Shown here piece by piece: positions 21,746 to 34,014 of a DNA stretch of 64,000 bases; within the stretch, counting starts at the first letter, position 1; the number at the start of each line of letters is the position of its first letter. This stretch comes from Prorocentrum cordatum (lineage: Eukaryota > Sar > Dinophyceae > Prorocentrales > Prorocentraceae). Below the pieces are notes generated by a model. The model saw only the letters and a program-made list of their open reading frames with translations, searched no databases and was not told the DNA's origin. The stretch lies in contig CAUYUJ010016907.1 in NCBI GenBank assembly GCA_963575745.1, positions 150,075-214,074 on the forward strand. Reading direction: 5' to 3'. The translations under genes were made by a program, and so were the position numbers.

Positions 21746-21905
21746 GTTGTTGCAGTTGTCGTTGTTGTTGTTATTGTTGCGGTTGTTGTTGTTGGTGGTT
21801 GGTGTTGTTTTTCTTGCTTTAGTTGTAGTTTTTGTTGGTGGTGGTGTCGTGGTCGTCGTCGTCGTCGTCGTCGTCGTCATTGTTGTTGTTGTTGTTGTTG
21901 TTGGC
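21738..21905. repeat. GTT/GTC microsatellite
   Basis: GTT-rich with a GTC run at 21850-21880 and a return to GTT. It follows the family II tail as in other copies. Confidence 0.85.
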
Positions 21906-22364
21906 AACTCTCTTGGATTTTGCGCATCGCTACAGCGTAAGTAGGCAGCGTAGGAGAAGAAGGAAGAAGAGGCGTACAGCCACGGAGATTGACAGGAGGG
22001 AGGGAGCAGCGGCAATCAAGCGTGGAGGAGCGACGCACGGAAGCGGAGGAAACCAAGACCGGAAAGAGGAATTCACGAAGGAGGGTGAGGGGAGATCGGA
22101 GGGGGGGGCGCGGCTGCGGGAAAGAGGCCGACGTCGCCGTCCTGGTCGTATTTGTCATCGTCTTCGGAGCCTCGGAATCGGCTCTTCCGATTCGAGGTTC
22201 GAAGTTCAAATTATTCGGATGGTCTTGGACGCTCCCGGCCCTGTTTTGGAATTCCGACGGGCTCTGGCAACGTCCAGAGGCTTTCCGGGATCTCCGGGGA
22301 TCCCTGGATGTTGCGGAGGGAGGGTTGCTTCGCCACGTCGTGGTCGTCGTCGTCTCTTGGTGGT

Positions 22365-22403
<39 letters not shown>

Positions 22404-22740
22404 GGAGCCAGTGTCCACGTGCGATGACGCAGCGACAGCCCAATCCGTCACAAGGACCTATCGCCACGGTGCCTGGCTTCGACTGCCCACGCTTGCCGCC
22501 GTACTGCTCTCGGACCCCCGCGCGTCGTCCCTGCTTGAGCCCCGTCCTCTTTCCGTTCCCTCCTCCACCCTGCCGGTTCCCTCCCCATGCGCCCATCCAC
22601 CTGCTCTGTCCGCGCCTTACACATTCTCTCCACGCCAGGGCACCCTGATGCATCAAGTCTCATACGGCGCAGTGTAGCAAACCAGTGGCAACTTGTGTAC
22701 ACATACATACACGTATGCATACATATTTACACAGCTATAT
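21906..22740. other. Unassigned, with GTC run 22335-22402
   Basis: Includes GAGGTTCGAAGTTCAAATTA near 22188, similar to the 15868 region. No frame resembles a known protein. Confidence 0.45.
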
Positions 22741-23030
22741 GTATGTATGTATGTATGTATGTATGCATGCATGTATGTATGTATGCATGCATGCATGCAT
22801 GCATGCATGCATGCATGTATGTATGTATGTATGCATGTATGTGTGTATGTGTGTATGTGTGTATGTGTGTATGTGTGTATGTGTGTATGTGTGTATGTGT
22901 GTATGTGTGTATGTGTGTATGTGTGTATGTGTGTATGTGTGTATGTGCATGTGTATGTGTATAGATATATGTACGTATGTATGTATGTATGCATGCATGT
23001 ATGTATGTGTGCGTATGTATGTATGTATGT
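22741..23030. repeat. ATGT/ATGC tetranucleotide microsatellite
   Basis: TATG, GCATGCAT and TGTGTATG phases in succession. The Cys/Val/Met frames are artefacts. Confidence 0.95.
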
Positions 23031-23370
23031 CGATTCTCCAAACAGTGCTTGCGCTTAGGGGTTCTTACCTGTGTTCCAAGGTACTGGGCATGGTTGTCGG
23101 TCTGGCAGCTCCTCCCGGGCCTCCGCGTAACCTCAAGGGCCCAAGAGGTGCGGAAAGCGCGCAGAAGAGGCCAAGTCGAACGTCTCGGCCCTCGAACCGC
23201 GAAGACTGCGGGGGCGGAGGAGGAGGAGGAGGAGGAGGAGGAGGAGGAGGAGGAGGAGGAGGAGGAGGAGAAGAGAGGAGGAGGAGAGAGGAGGAGGGAG
23301 GAGGAGGAGGAGGAGGAGGAGGAGGAGGAGGAGGAGGGAGAGTAGGAGGAGAAGGAGGAGGAGGAGCAAA
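23031..23370. repeat. GGA microsatellite with GC-rich lead
   Basis: GGA runs at 23216-23272 and 23295-23338. The 23090-23215 lead reads TSRAQEVRKARRRGQVERLG in one plus frame, which I cannot assign. Confidence 0.8.
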
Positions 23371-23855
23371 GCCCTCATGAGGTGGTGCACCACGTGCCCC
23401 AACCATTCGCGGGAGCCTGCGTCGCAAGGCGCGAATGCGACATGGAAGAACACGTCATGATATTGCGTTTTTTTGACTGGAGCCGGGCAGGCGAAACACA
23501 CAACTGTGGCACTATGGCACGCCAATGCGGCAAGTCTTGAAGTCAGACTTCGACCAAGACAATCAAGCCTCGAGAATGAGGAACACCAAGGAAGATAAAG
23601 GGGGAGGAAGAAGCCAGTCAGACTTAGACCAATCCATCGGCCAGTCAGACTTTGACCAAGAGTGACGAGGAGGAGGAGGAGGAGGAGGAGGAGGAGGAGG
23701 AGGATGGGGAGGCAGGAGGAAGCATGAAAGACAAGAACAGGATGCTGACGCCTCGGCCAGCCTACAGCACTGGAGATCGCAATGCAAACCGACGCCAGTG
23801 AGATAGGACATCTCAGGGCCTGACCGTGAGGGGTGGGTGGGGGACGCCCAAGCTG

Positions 23856-23889
<34 letters not shown>

Positions 23890-24059
23890 GCGTTGTCCCT
23901 CTCCCCTTGCTTTCTCTTCCTCCTCCTTCTCCTCCTCGTTCTTTCTGCTCCGTCTCATTACCTTACAACCAACTCCCCCGTGTCGCACCACCAGACGTTT
24001 CCCGAGGCCAAGCCGGATGTTTCGCTTGGGATACCTGACAAATAACTGCCCCAAGGCGT
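23371..24059. other. Unassigned, with GGA and GTC runs
   Basis: GGA run 23668-23704 and GTC run 23856-23890. A short duplication of CAGTCAGACTT...GACCAA recurs at 23544, 23616 and 23643. Confidence 0.5.
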
Positions 24060-24530
24060 GAAAGGCCCGACAATTATGCGGATGCAGGTCGGTACCTTTT
24101 CAAACTGTGGCTCTCGCCATGGCGCCGCGCATATTCGTCTCACGGATCGGATGAAAGCGGGACGCTTTTCGCACTGTGGCTCTCGCCTTTTCGCCGTTCA
24201 CATTCGTCTTACATATTTTCAAGAGCTACACGGATGGAGGGTTGGTCCTTTTCAAATCGGTGCTCTCGCTGGACCTTTCGCTAGATTGTAAGATCAGACC
24301 TTGAAGTTTGCAACACAGCTGCAAGAATGGATGGCGGTTTCTTTTCAAAGAGGGGCTGTCGCTGTGCACTTCTTTGGACCTTGCGCCCCATCTTGTCGTA
24401 TTCCTTATAGCTCAAAGGATGGAACGCACTCTCTTTTAACACGGGGCTCCCGCTTGCACTGCGGGCCCAAGGAGCTCTCGTCTTTCAATGGGGGGCACTT
24501 CACGTAGCGAAAATCAGTGCATGTAGGGAC
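24060..24530. repeat. Degenerate TTTTCAAA/CTCTCGC array
   Basis: Units of about 80-90 bp with CTTTTC-AAACTGTGGCTCTCGC and CATATTCGTCTTAC-like words. It is the reverse orientation of the motif at 42580-42870 and 26380-26880. Confidence 0.55.
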
Positions 24531-24599
24531 TCACGAGAAGAGGACTTGGGACTGGAGGGTGACTTGCAGCACCGTCGATGCATGTTGGGTTTATTCTGG

Positions 24600-25140
24600 T
24601 CCTCCTCCTCCTCCTCCTCCTCCTTCTTCTTCTTCTTCTTCTTCTTCTCCTCCTCCTCCTCCTCCTCCTCCTCCTCCTCCTCCTCCTCCTCCTCCTCCTC
24701 CTCCTCCTCCTCCTCCTCCTCCTCCTCCTCCTCCTCCTCCTCTCCTCCTCCTCCTCCTCCTCCTCCTCCTCCTCCTCCTCCTCTCCTCCTCCTCCTCCTC
24801 CTCCTCCTCCTCCTCCTCCTCCTCCTCCTCCTCCTCCTCCTCCTCCTCCTCCCTCCTCCTCCTCCTCCTCCCTCCTCCTCCTCCTCCTCCTCCTCCTCCT
24901 CCTCCTCCTCCTCCTCCTCCTCCTCCTCCTCCTCCTCCTCCTCCTCCTCCTCCTCCTCCTCCTCCTCCTCCTCCTCCTCCTCCTCCTCCTCCTCCTCCTC
25001 CTCCTCCTCCTCCTCCTCCTCCTCCTCCTCCTCCTCCTCCCTCTCCTCATCCTTCTCCTGTGTCCTCCTCCTTCCTCCTCCTCCTGCCTCCTCCTGCGTC
25101 CTCCTCCCTCCTCCACCTGCTCCCTCCTCCTCCCCCTCCC
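24600..25140. repeat. CTC microsatellite, about 540 bp
   Basis: Starts with CTC, passes through a short TTC run (24622-24645) and continues as long CTC with rare single-base slips. Confidence 0.97.
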
Positions 25141-25879
25141 TTCGCCCCTTCCGGGCGCACAGGCCGGACCACCTCCCAGGGGGGCGCCTCGTGGGAGGCT
25201 GCCTCCCGCTCGGTGGCACGGCCGAGTCGCAGAGCGGCGGCTGCCAGCGGCGGGCCACGTCAGGCAGGCGGGCGGCTCACGCAGCAGGCCCCGCGGCTGC
25301 GGCGGATCGTGTCGAATCCCAGCCGCGGCGCCAGGAGGGCTGCCGCCTGGGCCGAGGATTATGTTGCTCCCATCGTACTTAAGGACAACATTCCAGAAAT
25401 GATTCGAGCACCTGGAGAAAGTGTGGAAACATAGTCGAAACAATGTCGAAACAGTGTCCCCCCCAAGGCCCGACACGTGAAAGCCCTCGAGTTTCGATAC
25501 TTTCTGGGTGCTCGAAACTCCTACTGGTGGTCGAGGCTAACGTAGGCTGGAACATCATTAGCCGAGGAGCCAGTCCGCTGGAGCTCGCCTCCTCATTGTC
25601 CCGTTGCCCCTACTCCAGCGCTTCCCGATGAGGGGCGGGAGAGACTTGTCTTCGGGTCGTGCATCCCTGGGCGGAGAACTTTTCCTCTTGCACGCCCAAA
25701 CCATGGGTTCCATTGAGTCCCATTGCGCGAGCAAGAATCTCGTGGATCCAATCTGTCTATCTTCTGGATACCTTTTATTGCGCAGAAACTTCGTGCATCT
25801 CATTTTTTTGTTGCTGGAGCGAATGCATGAAAATAATGAGGCAAATCGTGGACCGGCAAGAACATGGATCCACAGAGCC
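25141..25879. other. Unassigned GC-rich then mixed sequence
   Basis: 25141-25350 is GC-rich and open in several frames. 25440-25800 is more balanced. Neither contains a family I can name. Confidence 0.4.
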
Positions 25880-26010
25880 GTCGGTAGGTCGGTTGGCCGG
25901 CCAGTTGGCACGTCGGTTGGTCGGTCGGGCGGTCGGTCGGTCGGTCGTCGTCGTCATCGTCGGTCGGTCGTCGTCGTTGGTCGGTCCGTCGTCGTCGTCG
26001 TCGTCATCTG
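25880..26010. repeat. GGTCGGTC / GTC microsatellite
   Basis: Interleaved GGTC and GTC runs. Confidence 0.85.
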
Positions 26011-26379
26011 GGGCTCAAGAGGAAAATCTTTCGGCCTGCGTAAGTAACTCGGGTCACCTGCGCCCGTTGCGAACGATTCGGGCACCCTCGGAATGCTCTA
26101 CACGAGGCGCAGCTGCAGATGAGCAACTTAAGGCTGGACAGCCTTCAAGAACCGACCGAAACGCCCGAAAACCTTGTGCACGCGCGTGGCTGGAGGTCCA
26201 CGGTAAGCCCCAAACTTTACCCATGCTGCAGTAAACCTTCCCGTCCCGAGCACCTCTTCAGAAGTCCATGCGGGTCAGTCTTTTCACTGCGGCAAGCGTC
26301 CGCTGGATGGGTATCGGTCCCGAACGGTGCAATGCACGATGAGTTTGAGTGAGCCACCGTAGGCGAGAACCATCTTGTT

Positions 26380-26880
26380 AAACAGGGGGCGCCCTCATCT
26401 ATGTAGCTGATGAGAGGTGCAACATGTCGGGCCACAGCTCACAACTCTTGAAAACGTTTCGTCCTCCATGCCTGTAGCTGCAGGAGCGTTTCAGACATTC
26501 TGCGCAGCCCTCAGGCAAGGCCAACATTTCGAACGCGACCCGCCATTTATCAGTGCAAATGTTTGACTTTTCGGAATGAACGTGCGCGGCGCTCAGACGA
26601 GACCCATACATTGAAATCGTTCCGCCCTCCGTGAATGTAACAGGTTGATTCTCGTTGGTAACATGTTCAATGCACGAGCGGGGACTGAACTTTGAACACG
26701 GCCCGCCCTCCATCCGTGTAGATGCACTCTGGCGATAACCCAATGTCGAAAGCGACTCGCCCTGCATCTGTGTAGCTGCTGGAAGCTTTGGCAACGAATT
26801 TGCACAATGGCTAAACAAGAATCGTGTTGTGAAAACGATCCGCCCTCCGCCCGAGGAGGTCGCAAGCGAAACGCCTGACC
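26380..26880. repeat. Degenerate TTTGAAA/CCGCCCTCC array
   Basis: Roughly 80 bp units with TTGAAA, CGTGCGCGGCGCTCAGACGA and CCGCCCTCCATCCGTGTAG words, matching 42580-42870. Confidence 0.55.
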
Positions 26881-26919
26881 CGCCCTACCGACACGCTTGG
26901 TGGCGCCAGGGCCGCCAAT

Positions 26920-27200
26920 GTGGCCCAACTTTGCCTCAAGAGACTCCGTACAGCCCCCAAGACGACCCCACGAGGTGCCAAAGAAGCCCCACGAGGCTTC
27001 CAAGGTTAAAACACCTGAGGAGTTGCGTCGGTTTTGAACATTTTGACTTTCCCACGCCTCTCGGCTCAATATGGTTGCAAGAGGAACTCGGATGAGCCAA
27101 ACAAAGCCCAACCTAACCCAACGAGGCTCACAAGAAGCCTCCCCGACGGCTGGGGACCGCCCCGAAAAGGCCTCAAGACACACAGTGCTGCGCTGGCACG
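26920..27200. repeat. Weak CCCAAGACG/GAGGC minisatellite
   Basis: Short words similar to 9785-10239. Degenerate. Confidence 0.4.
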
Positions 27201-27289
27201 GTGGGGATACTTGCCGCAGGCAGCTGGAGACCCTGACATCCTCCGATCTCTCTCTCTCTATATATATAGATGTACGTTGTCTACACTAA

Positions 27290-27830
<541 letters not shown>

Positions 27831-27963
27831 TCTGCATGTGCATACATATATGGCTCTATACATAGTCATCTGCTTTTCCAAATCAGCTGCCTCAGAAGTC
27901 CCAACCGCCTCCCCAGCGGTCGTTTTTCGTCCGGGCTCTTTTTGCGGTCCCCTGGCTAGAAGA

Positions 27964-28395
27964 CTAGCCAAAACGTCCGCTGAGGGCCGAAATCGAGTGA
28001 CGCCCGCCGGTTGACAAAATTATATCGTCGCCTTTCCCGAAAACAGCGGTGGGTCCCCAGCTGAGCCTGCCCGCCAACTTTTGGGCGTGAGCGGGCGTCA
28101 GCTGCTGGCAATGCAGCACGGCGGAGATTTCCCCAAGCCACTTTGCACATTTGTCGCTGGGAACGACAAAAGTTAAGCACTTCGCGGCCGCATCAACGGA
28201 CACACGCACACCAAGCACTACAAAACTGCAAGCAGCAGAGACTGCTTTCTGCGGGTCGAGACGGAGATGTGGGTACGTACCCGTGTGCAGCACACTTTGC
28301 ACCGCCCCGGGATTCTCACGCCGTCGGACGGGCGGCCTCGTCGCACGATGGCTTCGTCGTGCAGGCCATCCACACGCCGCAGGGGAGACAGTCAA
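27964..28395 (-). pseudogene. Reverse transcriptase fragment, DIRS-like
   Basis: Residues 51-116 of this 143-residue frame (about 28245-28048) read FVVLGVRVSVDAA, LTFVVPSDKCAKWLGEI and LTPAHAQKLAGRLSWG. This matches the segment just after the palm of DIRS-type and related RTs: the LG-x-x-x-D strand, the K-W-x-x-E-I helix and the LT-x-x-x-x-KLAGRL-x-W stretch before RNase H. Upstream, a VDGLHDEA-like stretch in another frame could be the decayed polymerase box. It is a fragment with no complete RT core, RNase H or ends, and the Met shown is not a natural start. Dinoflagellate RTs of this type are common. Confidence 0.6.
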
Positions 28396-28918
28396 CCACC
28401 AGCACCTTACCCCAACGGCCTACAGTCCTCGTGCTACCGCAGGGAACGCCGAATCAGGAACTACGGGGATTTTTTTGGCCACGGCGAGTCTGAGCCACGA
28501 CTGGGTCCCCCGACCTTGGACGCAAGGAGCGGTCTGGAGACCAGAGCCCCTCCTAAGCCCAACGTGGTCCCTATCTCAGCGCCTTGACTGTACGCGCGAA
28601 CGTCCCAGCAGTCGGTCCCATGCTGGAGGTGTCCCGCAGAGTCGCTGCTTGGGCCGTGGAGCGCCCAAGGGACTTCTCCTCCTGGGAGCCACGCCAGGGC
28701 AATCTCGTGGACGCTTTGTGGACGAAGGCGCAGCTCGCAAGAGATCCATACCCTCCTCCCTCGGATGCTTCCTCCAAAGGCCCCCACAGATCTCTGGAGG
28801 TCTTTGCGGAGGCCCCCAGAGGGCCTTGGAGGCCCACAGTGTGGCAGAGGCACAGCAGAAGAGACCCGGCCCTCGAACATCGATCCCCCCTCACGCCCAG
28901 CCTCGCCTTCGTCGCCGT
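28396..28918. other. Unassigned, next to the RT fragment
   Basis: Several overlapping open frames on both strands. None shows further RT motifs. It may be decayed retroelement. Confidence 0.4.
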
Positions 28919-28928
28919 GTTTGTCGTA

Positions 28929-28974
<46 letters not shown>

Positions 28975-28982
28975 GCGTCGGC
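28919..28982. repeat. GTC microsatellite
   Basis: About 20 GTC units. Confidence 0.9.
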
Positions 28983-29420
28983 GTTCCCTTTCTGCTGTTC
29001 TTTGGCCAGTTACAACATTGTGGAGTCCCCTTTCCATCAAATTGGAAACCCGATATGATCATTTTGAATGAACATATGGCGCGCTCGCCGATCAATGGTC
29101 CCTTCTGGAATGCCGGAATCGAAAAAAGTGCGCATCTCTCGGTGAGCCGAATTCTGCTCCCTCAGCCTTGAGCCGCCGGCGACGCCAGTTTCTGTTGCCT
29201 TCTCTGGGGGACACATGCTGGCTCCTCAGATGTCTCTGAAACGGGTGCCTCTCCCGGAGCGCGCAGCACGGCACGCTCTTCGATCCACGAGTCACACCCT
29301 TGGAACCCCTGGCCCTCGCCGCGGCGACCTTCGGCGACCACCACAGGCTCCCCGGCCCCAAGGCCGAGGAGAGGCCGAAACGACCCAGCGCCCCTCCTCG
29401 GCCCAGGGTGGCTCCCTACT

Positions 29421-29705
29421 TCAGTGTCTTGATTGTGTTGGGCACGTTGCTCGATGAATCTCTGGATCACCACACTTCGCGCAGCGCACCCCGCGATGCG
29501 CGGCTATCCTCGCGCCATCGCGAGGCCACCTTGGAGAAGGGCGCCTCTCCAACCCAGGACGCGCCGCGCGAAGCGCGATCCTCCTCGCGGCCGCGCAGGT
29601 GACCTGGAGGTGCCGCCGGAGGGGCCCAGCGGCAATCCAAGACATTTGCGCGGACCTCTGACTGTTAGTGCCTACATCGTTTTTCCTTCCTCGATGTACA
29701 GTCAT
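29421..29705 (-). pseudogene. Short frame with Cys/His motif
   Basis: The 94-residue frame ends GVRCAKCGDPEIHRATCPTQ, a CX2CX5HX3C arrangement. It vaguely recalls the Cys-rich tail of dinoflagellate non-LTR elements such as that at 63287. Without neighbours to support it, it may be chance. 28983-29420 holds nothing recognisable. Confidence 0.2.
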
Positions 29706-29714
29706 CGGTCTGAC

Positions 29715-29845
29715 CTAAGGAACGATAAATAAGGAACGAAGCCCCTTTTCTATCCCAAGGAATAAAGCATAAGGACCGATACATAACAAATAACGCATAA
29801 GGAACTGTAAATAACCTATGTCAAATCTAAGGAACGACCGAGCCC
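29715..29845. repeat. Short TAAGGAAC-type repeats
   Basis: AAGGAACGATAAATAAGGAA and ATAAGGAACTGTAAATAACC recur. Locally AT-rich. Confidence 0.6.
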
Positions 29846-30569
29846 CTTCTGAAAAGTAAGTGTGCCTTATTCAAGCCGCTCACTGTACGGCACGCTCCTC
29901 ATGCACCGTGCATCGACCACATGCGGCACCACTTTTGCTGCGCATCGGCACCTCCACTGCGTTGCTCTGCACTCCTCCCTTGTCCCCCCCGGTCTCAACA
30001 CTAGGCGCGTGGCGAAGGGCCCTTAGGCCGCATGGGGGGCTCTCGACAAAGTGCTGCACCACCGAGCTGTTTCGACCAGCCCGGACTGGACCCAATTTTA
30101 AGACCGGGGGGGAGGGGCGTGTGGAAAACGAGCGCTGATAGAACAGCGATTCGATTGATTGTCCGCGCCAGGTGGTGCAACATTCTGTCGATGTACCGTA
30201 GGACCCCCCCTCTCCCTTGGAGTCTGCCAGAGAATCAGGTCTTGGGACAACAGCGAAGGAGCACCACGCTGACGCGCTCCCAACGGCGGCGAGGCATTGG
30301 TACTCTTTCCCTCCCGACGTATGGCACGTTCCTCGACGCATGGCCCCCCCTCTGGAGCCTTTCGACCCCGGCCGCCCGCATCGAGACCGTATACGGCCAG
30401 GAACCTGTGCTTGGCGTGTCGCCTCGGCGCCCCCAGCGTCAGGCCACGCCCTGTAAACAAGCAGCGTGACGCTCCGTTCCGCGGGGGGCGGGACAAAAAC
30501 TCGGGACGTCGACGCTCGGGGACTGGGGACATGTTTAGCATGCCGTGCCGAACTGTGAAAAAAATGCAG
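29846..30569. other. Unassigned
   Basis: Frames on both strands up to 231 codons, none recognisable and all overlapping in other phases. Confidence 0.4.
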
Positions 30570-30690
30570 CGTCACGGATAATCACGACTGGAGCTCTAGA
30601 CCCCACCTTTCTGCGGCATCTTTCGAGCCGGATCAATCTGTGATGGTCCCGTGGCCCGAAGCCAGGCGAACACGCCTGGCGTGGACAAAA
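30570..30690 (+). repeat. Dispersed module R3, copy 1
   Basis: ATCACGACTGGAGC, ACCTTTCTGCGGCAT, GAGCCGGATCAATCTGTGAT and CCCGAAGCCAGGCGAACACG are shared with 45790-45890 and 56340-56455. Confidence 0.7.
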
Positions 30691-30890
30691 ATGCAACGCC
30701 ACAATCTCCAGACCCACGAAGTCATAATTTTTTCCATGACGTCGACACCCCAGAGGTCTCTGGGACCGGTTCTTCATCCTGCACGGTTTGTCGACGGCCC
30801 CGGGGCACCTTAAGGAAGGGCCCCCATCAAGGCCGGGAACAGCAAACCACGCTTTGCGTCCTGATTTTTTCGGGACTCGAGGCTTCGAGC
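30691..30890 (+). repeat. Dispersed module R4, copy 1
   Basis: It follows R3 directly: AAAATGCAACGCCACAATC, CAGACCCACGAAGTCATAAT, TCTGGGACCGGTTCTTCATC. It matches 46919-47115 and less closely 60285-60455. Confidence 0.6.
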
Positions 30891-31183
30891 CTTTCGATCC
30901 CCCGCCGCCCGCGGCGGTCCCCGCGCTCAGCTGCGCGGCCTGCCCGCGGCGTCCCTCGCCTGCTGTGGGGGCCACGGCGCCGCCGCGTGCGACGCCGGCG
31001 ACCTCGGGGGCCAGGCGGGCACCGCCGCGGCCGCCTCGCAACCGAGGGGGGAATGTGCAGGATCGGTTAGCCTCGCACCGCTGTTTCGGAGGTGCTCGGG
31101 CGTCTCTGGATGCCGTCGTCGTCCAGGAGGGAATCATAATAGTAGCAAGAAGAAGGAGGAGGAGGAGCACAAGCATAAAACTT

Positions 31184-31313
31184 CGGAGCTCCGCGCGGGC
31201 TTCTTGGATCTGCGCTGGAACCTCCCGGCGGCGCCTCTGGCGCCGCTCGTGGCGCGCTCCGCGCGCCAGGGAGGGGGTCCAGCGTAGATCCAAGAATTCC
31301 GCGCGGAGCTCCG
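31184..31313. repeat. Foldback element F2
   Basis: Arms of about 43 bp: CGGAGCTCCGCGCGG-x2-TCTTGGATCT at the left pairs with the same word inverted ending at 31313. The spacer is GC-rich. Related sequence occurs at 59305-59500. Confidence 0.7.
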
Positions 31314-31574
31314 ACAATATATGTTCATGCCGTTTTTTCTTTTCCGAGCCCAGGCAATGACAAAGGGAGTCGCCACTAGGGGGGTCCCCGCCTCCGCGAG
31401 AAGCCGACATTTCATAAAGGAAACGCGCCTCCCAGAACACTACTGAGACTTGCAGGATGACCCCGCACGTCCGAGAACCTCCTCTCGAGCTTAGAGCCTG
31501 GGAGCCCCGATCCACAGGAGGAACCCCTAGTGGTCCGCCCGAGTCGCCATAGCTGGGCGCAGCGAGAAGAGCTG
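31314..31574. other. Unassigned
   Basis: No repeat or coding family recognised. Confidence 0.4.
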
Positions 31575-31790
31575 AGGGGAAACGATAGGGGGGATAGGCT
31601 CATGGGGTGGAACACCGAGCTGGAACCGGCGATGCATCCCCGATATGGGCCTCATAGATCACCCTGCCCAGGAACGTGCGGATTCGCTATCGGGGGCCTA
31701 TCGCCGATCTACCGGTGATGTATCGCCGACTCCAGCTCGATGTGTGTTCCCCCTGACCCGATCCCCCCCAATCGCTGCCCCCGAAGAGCA
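31575..31790. repeat. GGCGAT module, copy 2
   Basis: ACCGGCGATGCATCCCCGAT, CTATCGCCGATCTACCGGTG and GTATCGCCGACTCCAGCTCG, in inverse orientation to copy 1. Confidence 0.65.
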
Positions 31791-32529
31791 GAGCAGGCCA
31801 CGACGGACCCCGGGGAGGAGTCCGGGGGCCAACCTTGAGCGCATCGTCTGGCTCTGGCCGTCGCTCGGACGTCCACTTCCCGTGCATCTTTCGGTCTCGT
31901 GCTTTTTTTTGGTTCGATGGCCCAGCATGGTCCTCGATGGCTCTCGCCGAAGAAAAAAATGCACACGTCCGAGCGAGGCCAAGGGGTCGCGGACTGGGGC
32001 AAGCACGAGCGGTGAGCTTCGAGTCGGGAAGTCGGTGCTCGAGCTTCGAGCGATGAGCTCCCGACTGGAACGCGCGCCCGCGTCGGGCCGCACCGGCAGC
32101 GGGGCGGCCTCGGGGCGGGCCGGCCGCGCCTGCTGCACAGCAGCGCCACGCGAGCACGGGGCCGCATCGGCCTCGGATCGCAAGAGCATCGGCACCGAGT
32201 CGGATCGAGGCGGCCAGGACCGACCTCGAAGCGGATCGGATCGGGCCCTGCAGGAGGAGCGCGGGAGATCGGAACGGTCGAACATGTACAAAGTCGCCGA
32301 CTCCCACCCCTTGGCAGGGCCAGGCGACCGGGGACTTTCACGGACCAAGGCGTGGGCGCAGCGGAGTGGGCTGCAGCCGTGGGTGGAGAGAGACGTCCTC
32401 CGTGCACCGCTCCTCTCGGCGAGCTGGGAGCTGGCAGCGTCCGGGTGTGCAGAGTCCTGGCTTAGGGGGCCCTGGCCCAAGGTGCCCCCCTCCGCTCCAG
32501 ACGCTTCCTCGTGCCCCAGCAGATCCTTG
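31791..32529. other. Unassigned; contains one copy of a short repeat pair
   Basis: CTCGCCGAAGAAAAAAATGC/ACACGTCCGAGCG near 31940 resembles CTCGCCGAGAAAAGTGCAAG/CGTCCTAGCG near 32858. GC-rich frames are open on both strands without recognisable products. Confidence 0.4.
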
Positions 32530-32660
32530 CCCAGGGGCTCCTCCTCCTCCTCCGCCTCCTCCTCCTCCTCTTCCTCCTTCTCCTCTTCCTCCTCCTCATC
32601 CTCCTCGTCCCCCTCCTCCTCCTCCTCCTCCTCCTCCTCCTCCTCCTCCTCCTCCTCCTT
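32530..32660. repeat. CTC microsatellite
   Basis: CTC run with a few slips, followed by TTCCTGTTTCTGTGCAG, which resembles an intron 3' end. Confidence 0.9.
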
Positions 32661-34014
32661 CCTGTTTCTGTGCAGGAGGCCCAGGGGCTCTGCCGATGCT
32701 CAGACCCAGCATCCCTGCGGTTCCTCCAGGGGGGGGTGCTCCTGGGCTCCCGAGGTCCCATCACGTTCCCGCCATGGCTCGGGCGTCCGTGCTCCGTGCA
32801 TGTTCCGTATTCGTGAGTGGATTTTCGCAGGATGCTCCATCGTGCTCCCTGGTGGTCCTCGCCGAGAAAAGTGCAAGCGTCCTAGCGGTGCCGAGCGTTT
32901 TCCCGTGGTTCCCTGGCGGATTCCCCAGGTCCCTCGGATTCCTGGGTCCTTCCAGTTCACTGCCTTGCGTCTCCTTGCATGACTTTTCACTGCCTTCCTT
33001 TGCCCTGGCTTGGACTGCCCTCTACGCACTACAAGTCTCTGCTTTGCGCATTGCATGGCTGGCATGGTGACTGCGGGTTGGAGGAACTGCCTTGCATTGC
33101 AGTCGATTTGCTGTGCATTGTATGTCGTTGAGTTGCACAGCTCTGTGTTGCGTTTTGCATGGCATGGCGCGACATGGCCTCTAAAAATACGCTCGACTTG
33201 CCACGACCTTGCCTTTCCATCGTGCGCGTAGTCTGCCTAGGCACCTCTCTTCATATGTCGCCGCGCCGCTTGTTCTCGACGCGCCCAAGTGGACGACGCC
33301 GACACCACGGCTAACCCACAGCAAACCCACGGCAAGCCCTGTGCCCGAGGCGGCGTTTGCCCTGGTGGCCGAGGCGCCTCCCCAAGACGGAAGGCCGCGC
33401 GTCGAAGCAGAAGACATATGAGAAACGACCCTTCCTGGGGCTGCACCATTCTCATTGCTGTCCGACACTGTTGGAGGTATTGGATCCCCTGGGCATGGGG
33501 GGGAGGTGTGACGAAGAGGATCAGCAGGGGGCGGGGAGGAGGAGGGAAGGATGGGGACGATGATGAGGAAGATAATGAATGGCATGGTAAGGGCGATTCT
33601 AGTAGTGACGACGATGACGACGACGACGCTGACGATTCTGGTGAGAACGGCGACGAGGGCCACGACGCCAACGGCGAGGATGGCGAGGCCCATGACCAGG
33701 AGGAAGAGAGGCCGAGGAGGACGACGAGGACCGTGCCGACGACGACGACGACGACGACGATGCCCATGCTGACGATGCCGATGCTGACGCTGCTGCTGCA
33801 AATGCCGAGGCGCCGCCTCGGGCCACGGGGAGGCCGGCGCGGCGCCCGGCGTGCCGGCGCGGGCCGCGGCCTCGGCCCACGGGGAGGCCGGCGCGGCCGA
33901 CGGCGTGCCCGCGGCGCCCGCCACGCCCAGGGGCGCTCGCGCCTCCGCCGCCGGCGCCGTCGCGGCAGCGGCGGCCGCCGCCACCGCCTCGGGGGGGGGG
34001 TGGCGGGGAGCCCC
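32661..34014. other. Unassigned; GAC/GATGAC and GC-rich low complexity
   Basis: 33000-33190 has many TGCAT/TTGCATGG words. 33545-33780 is GAC/GAT-rich. 33800-34010 holds two imperfect GGCCACGGGGAGGCCGGCGC units. Apparent transmembrane or Ala/Pro frames follow from base composition. Confidence 0.45.
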
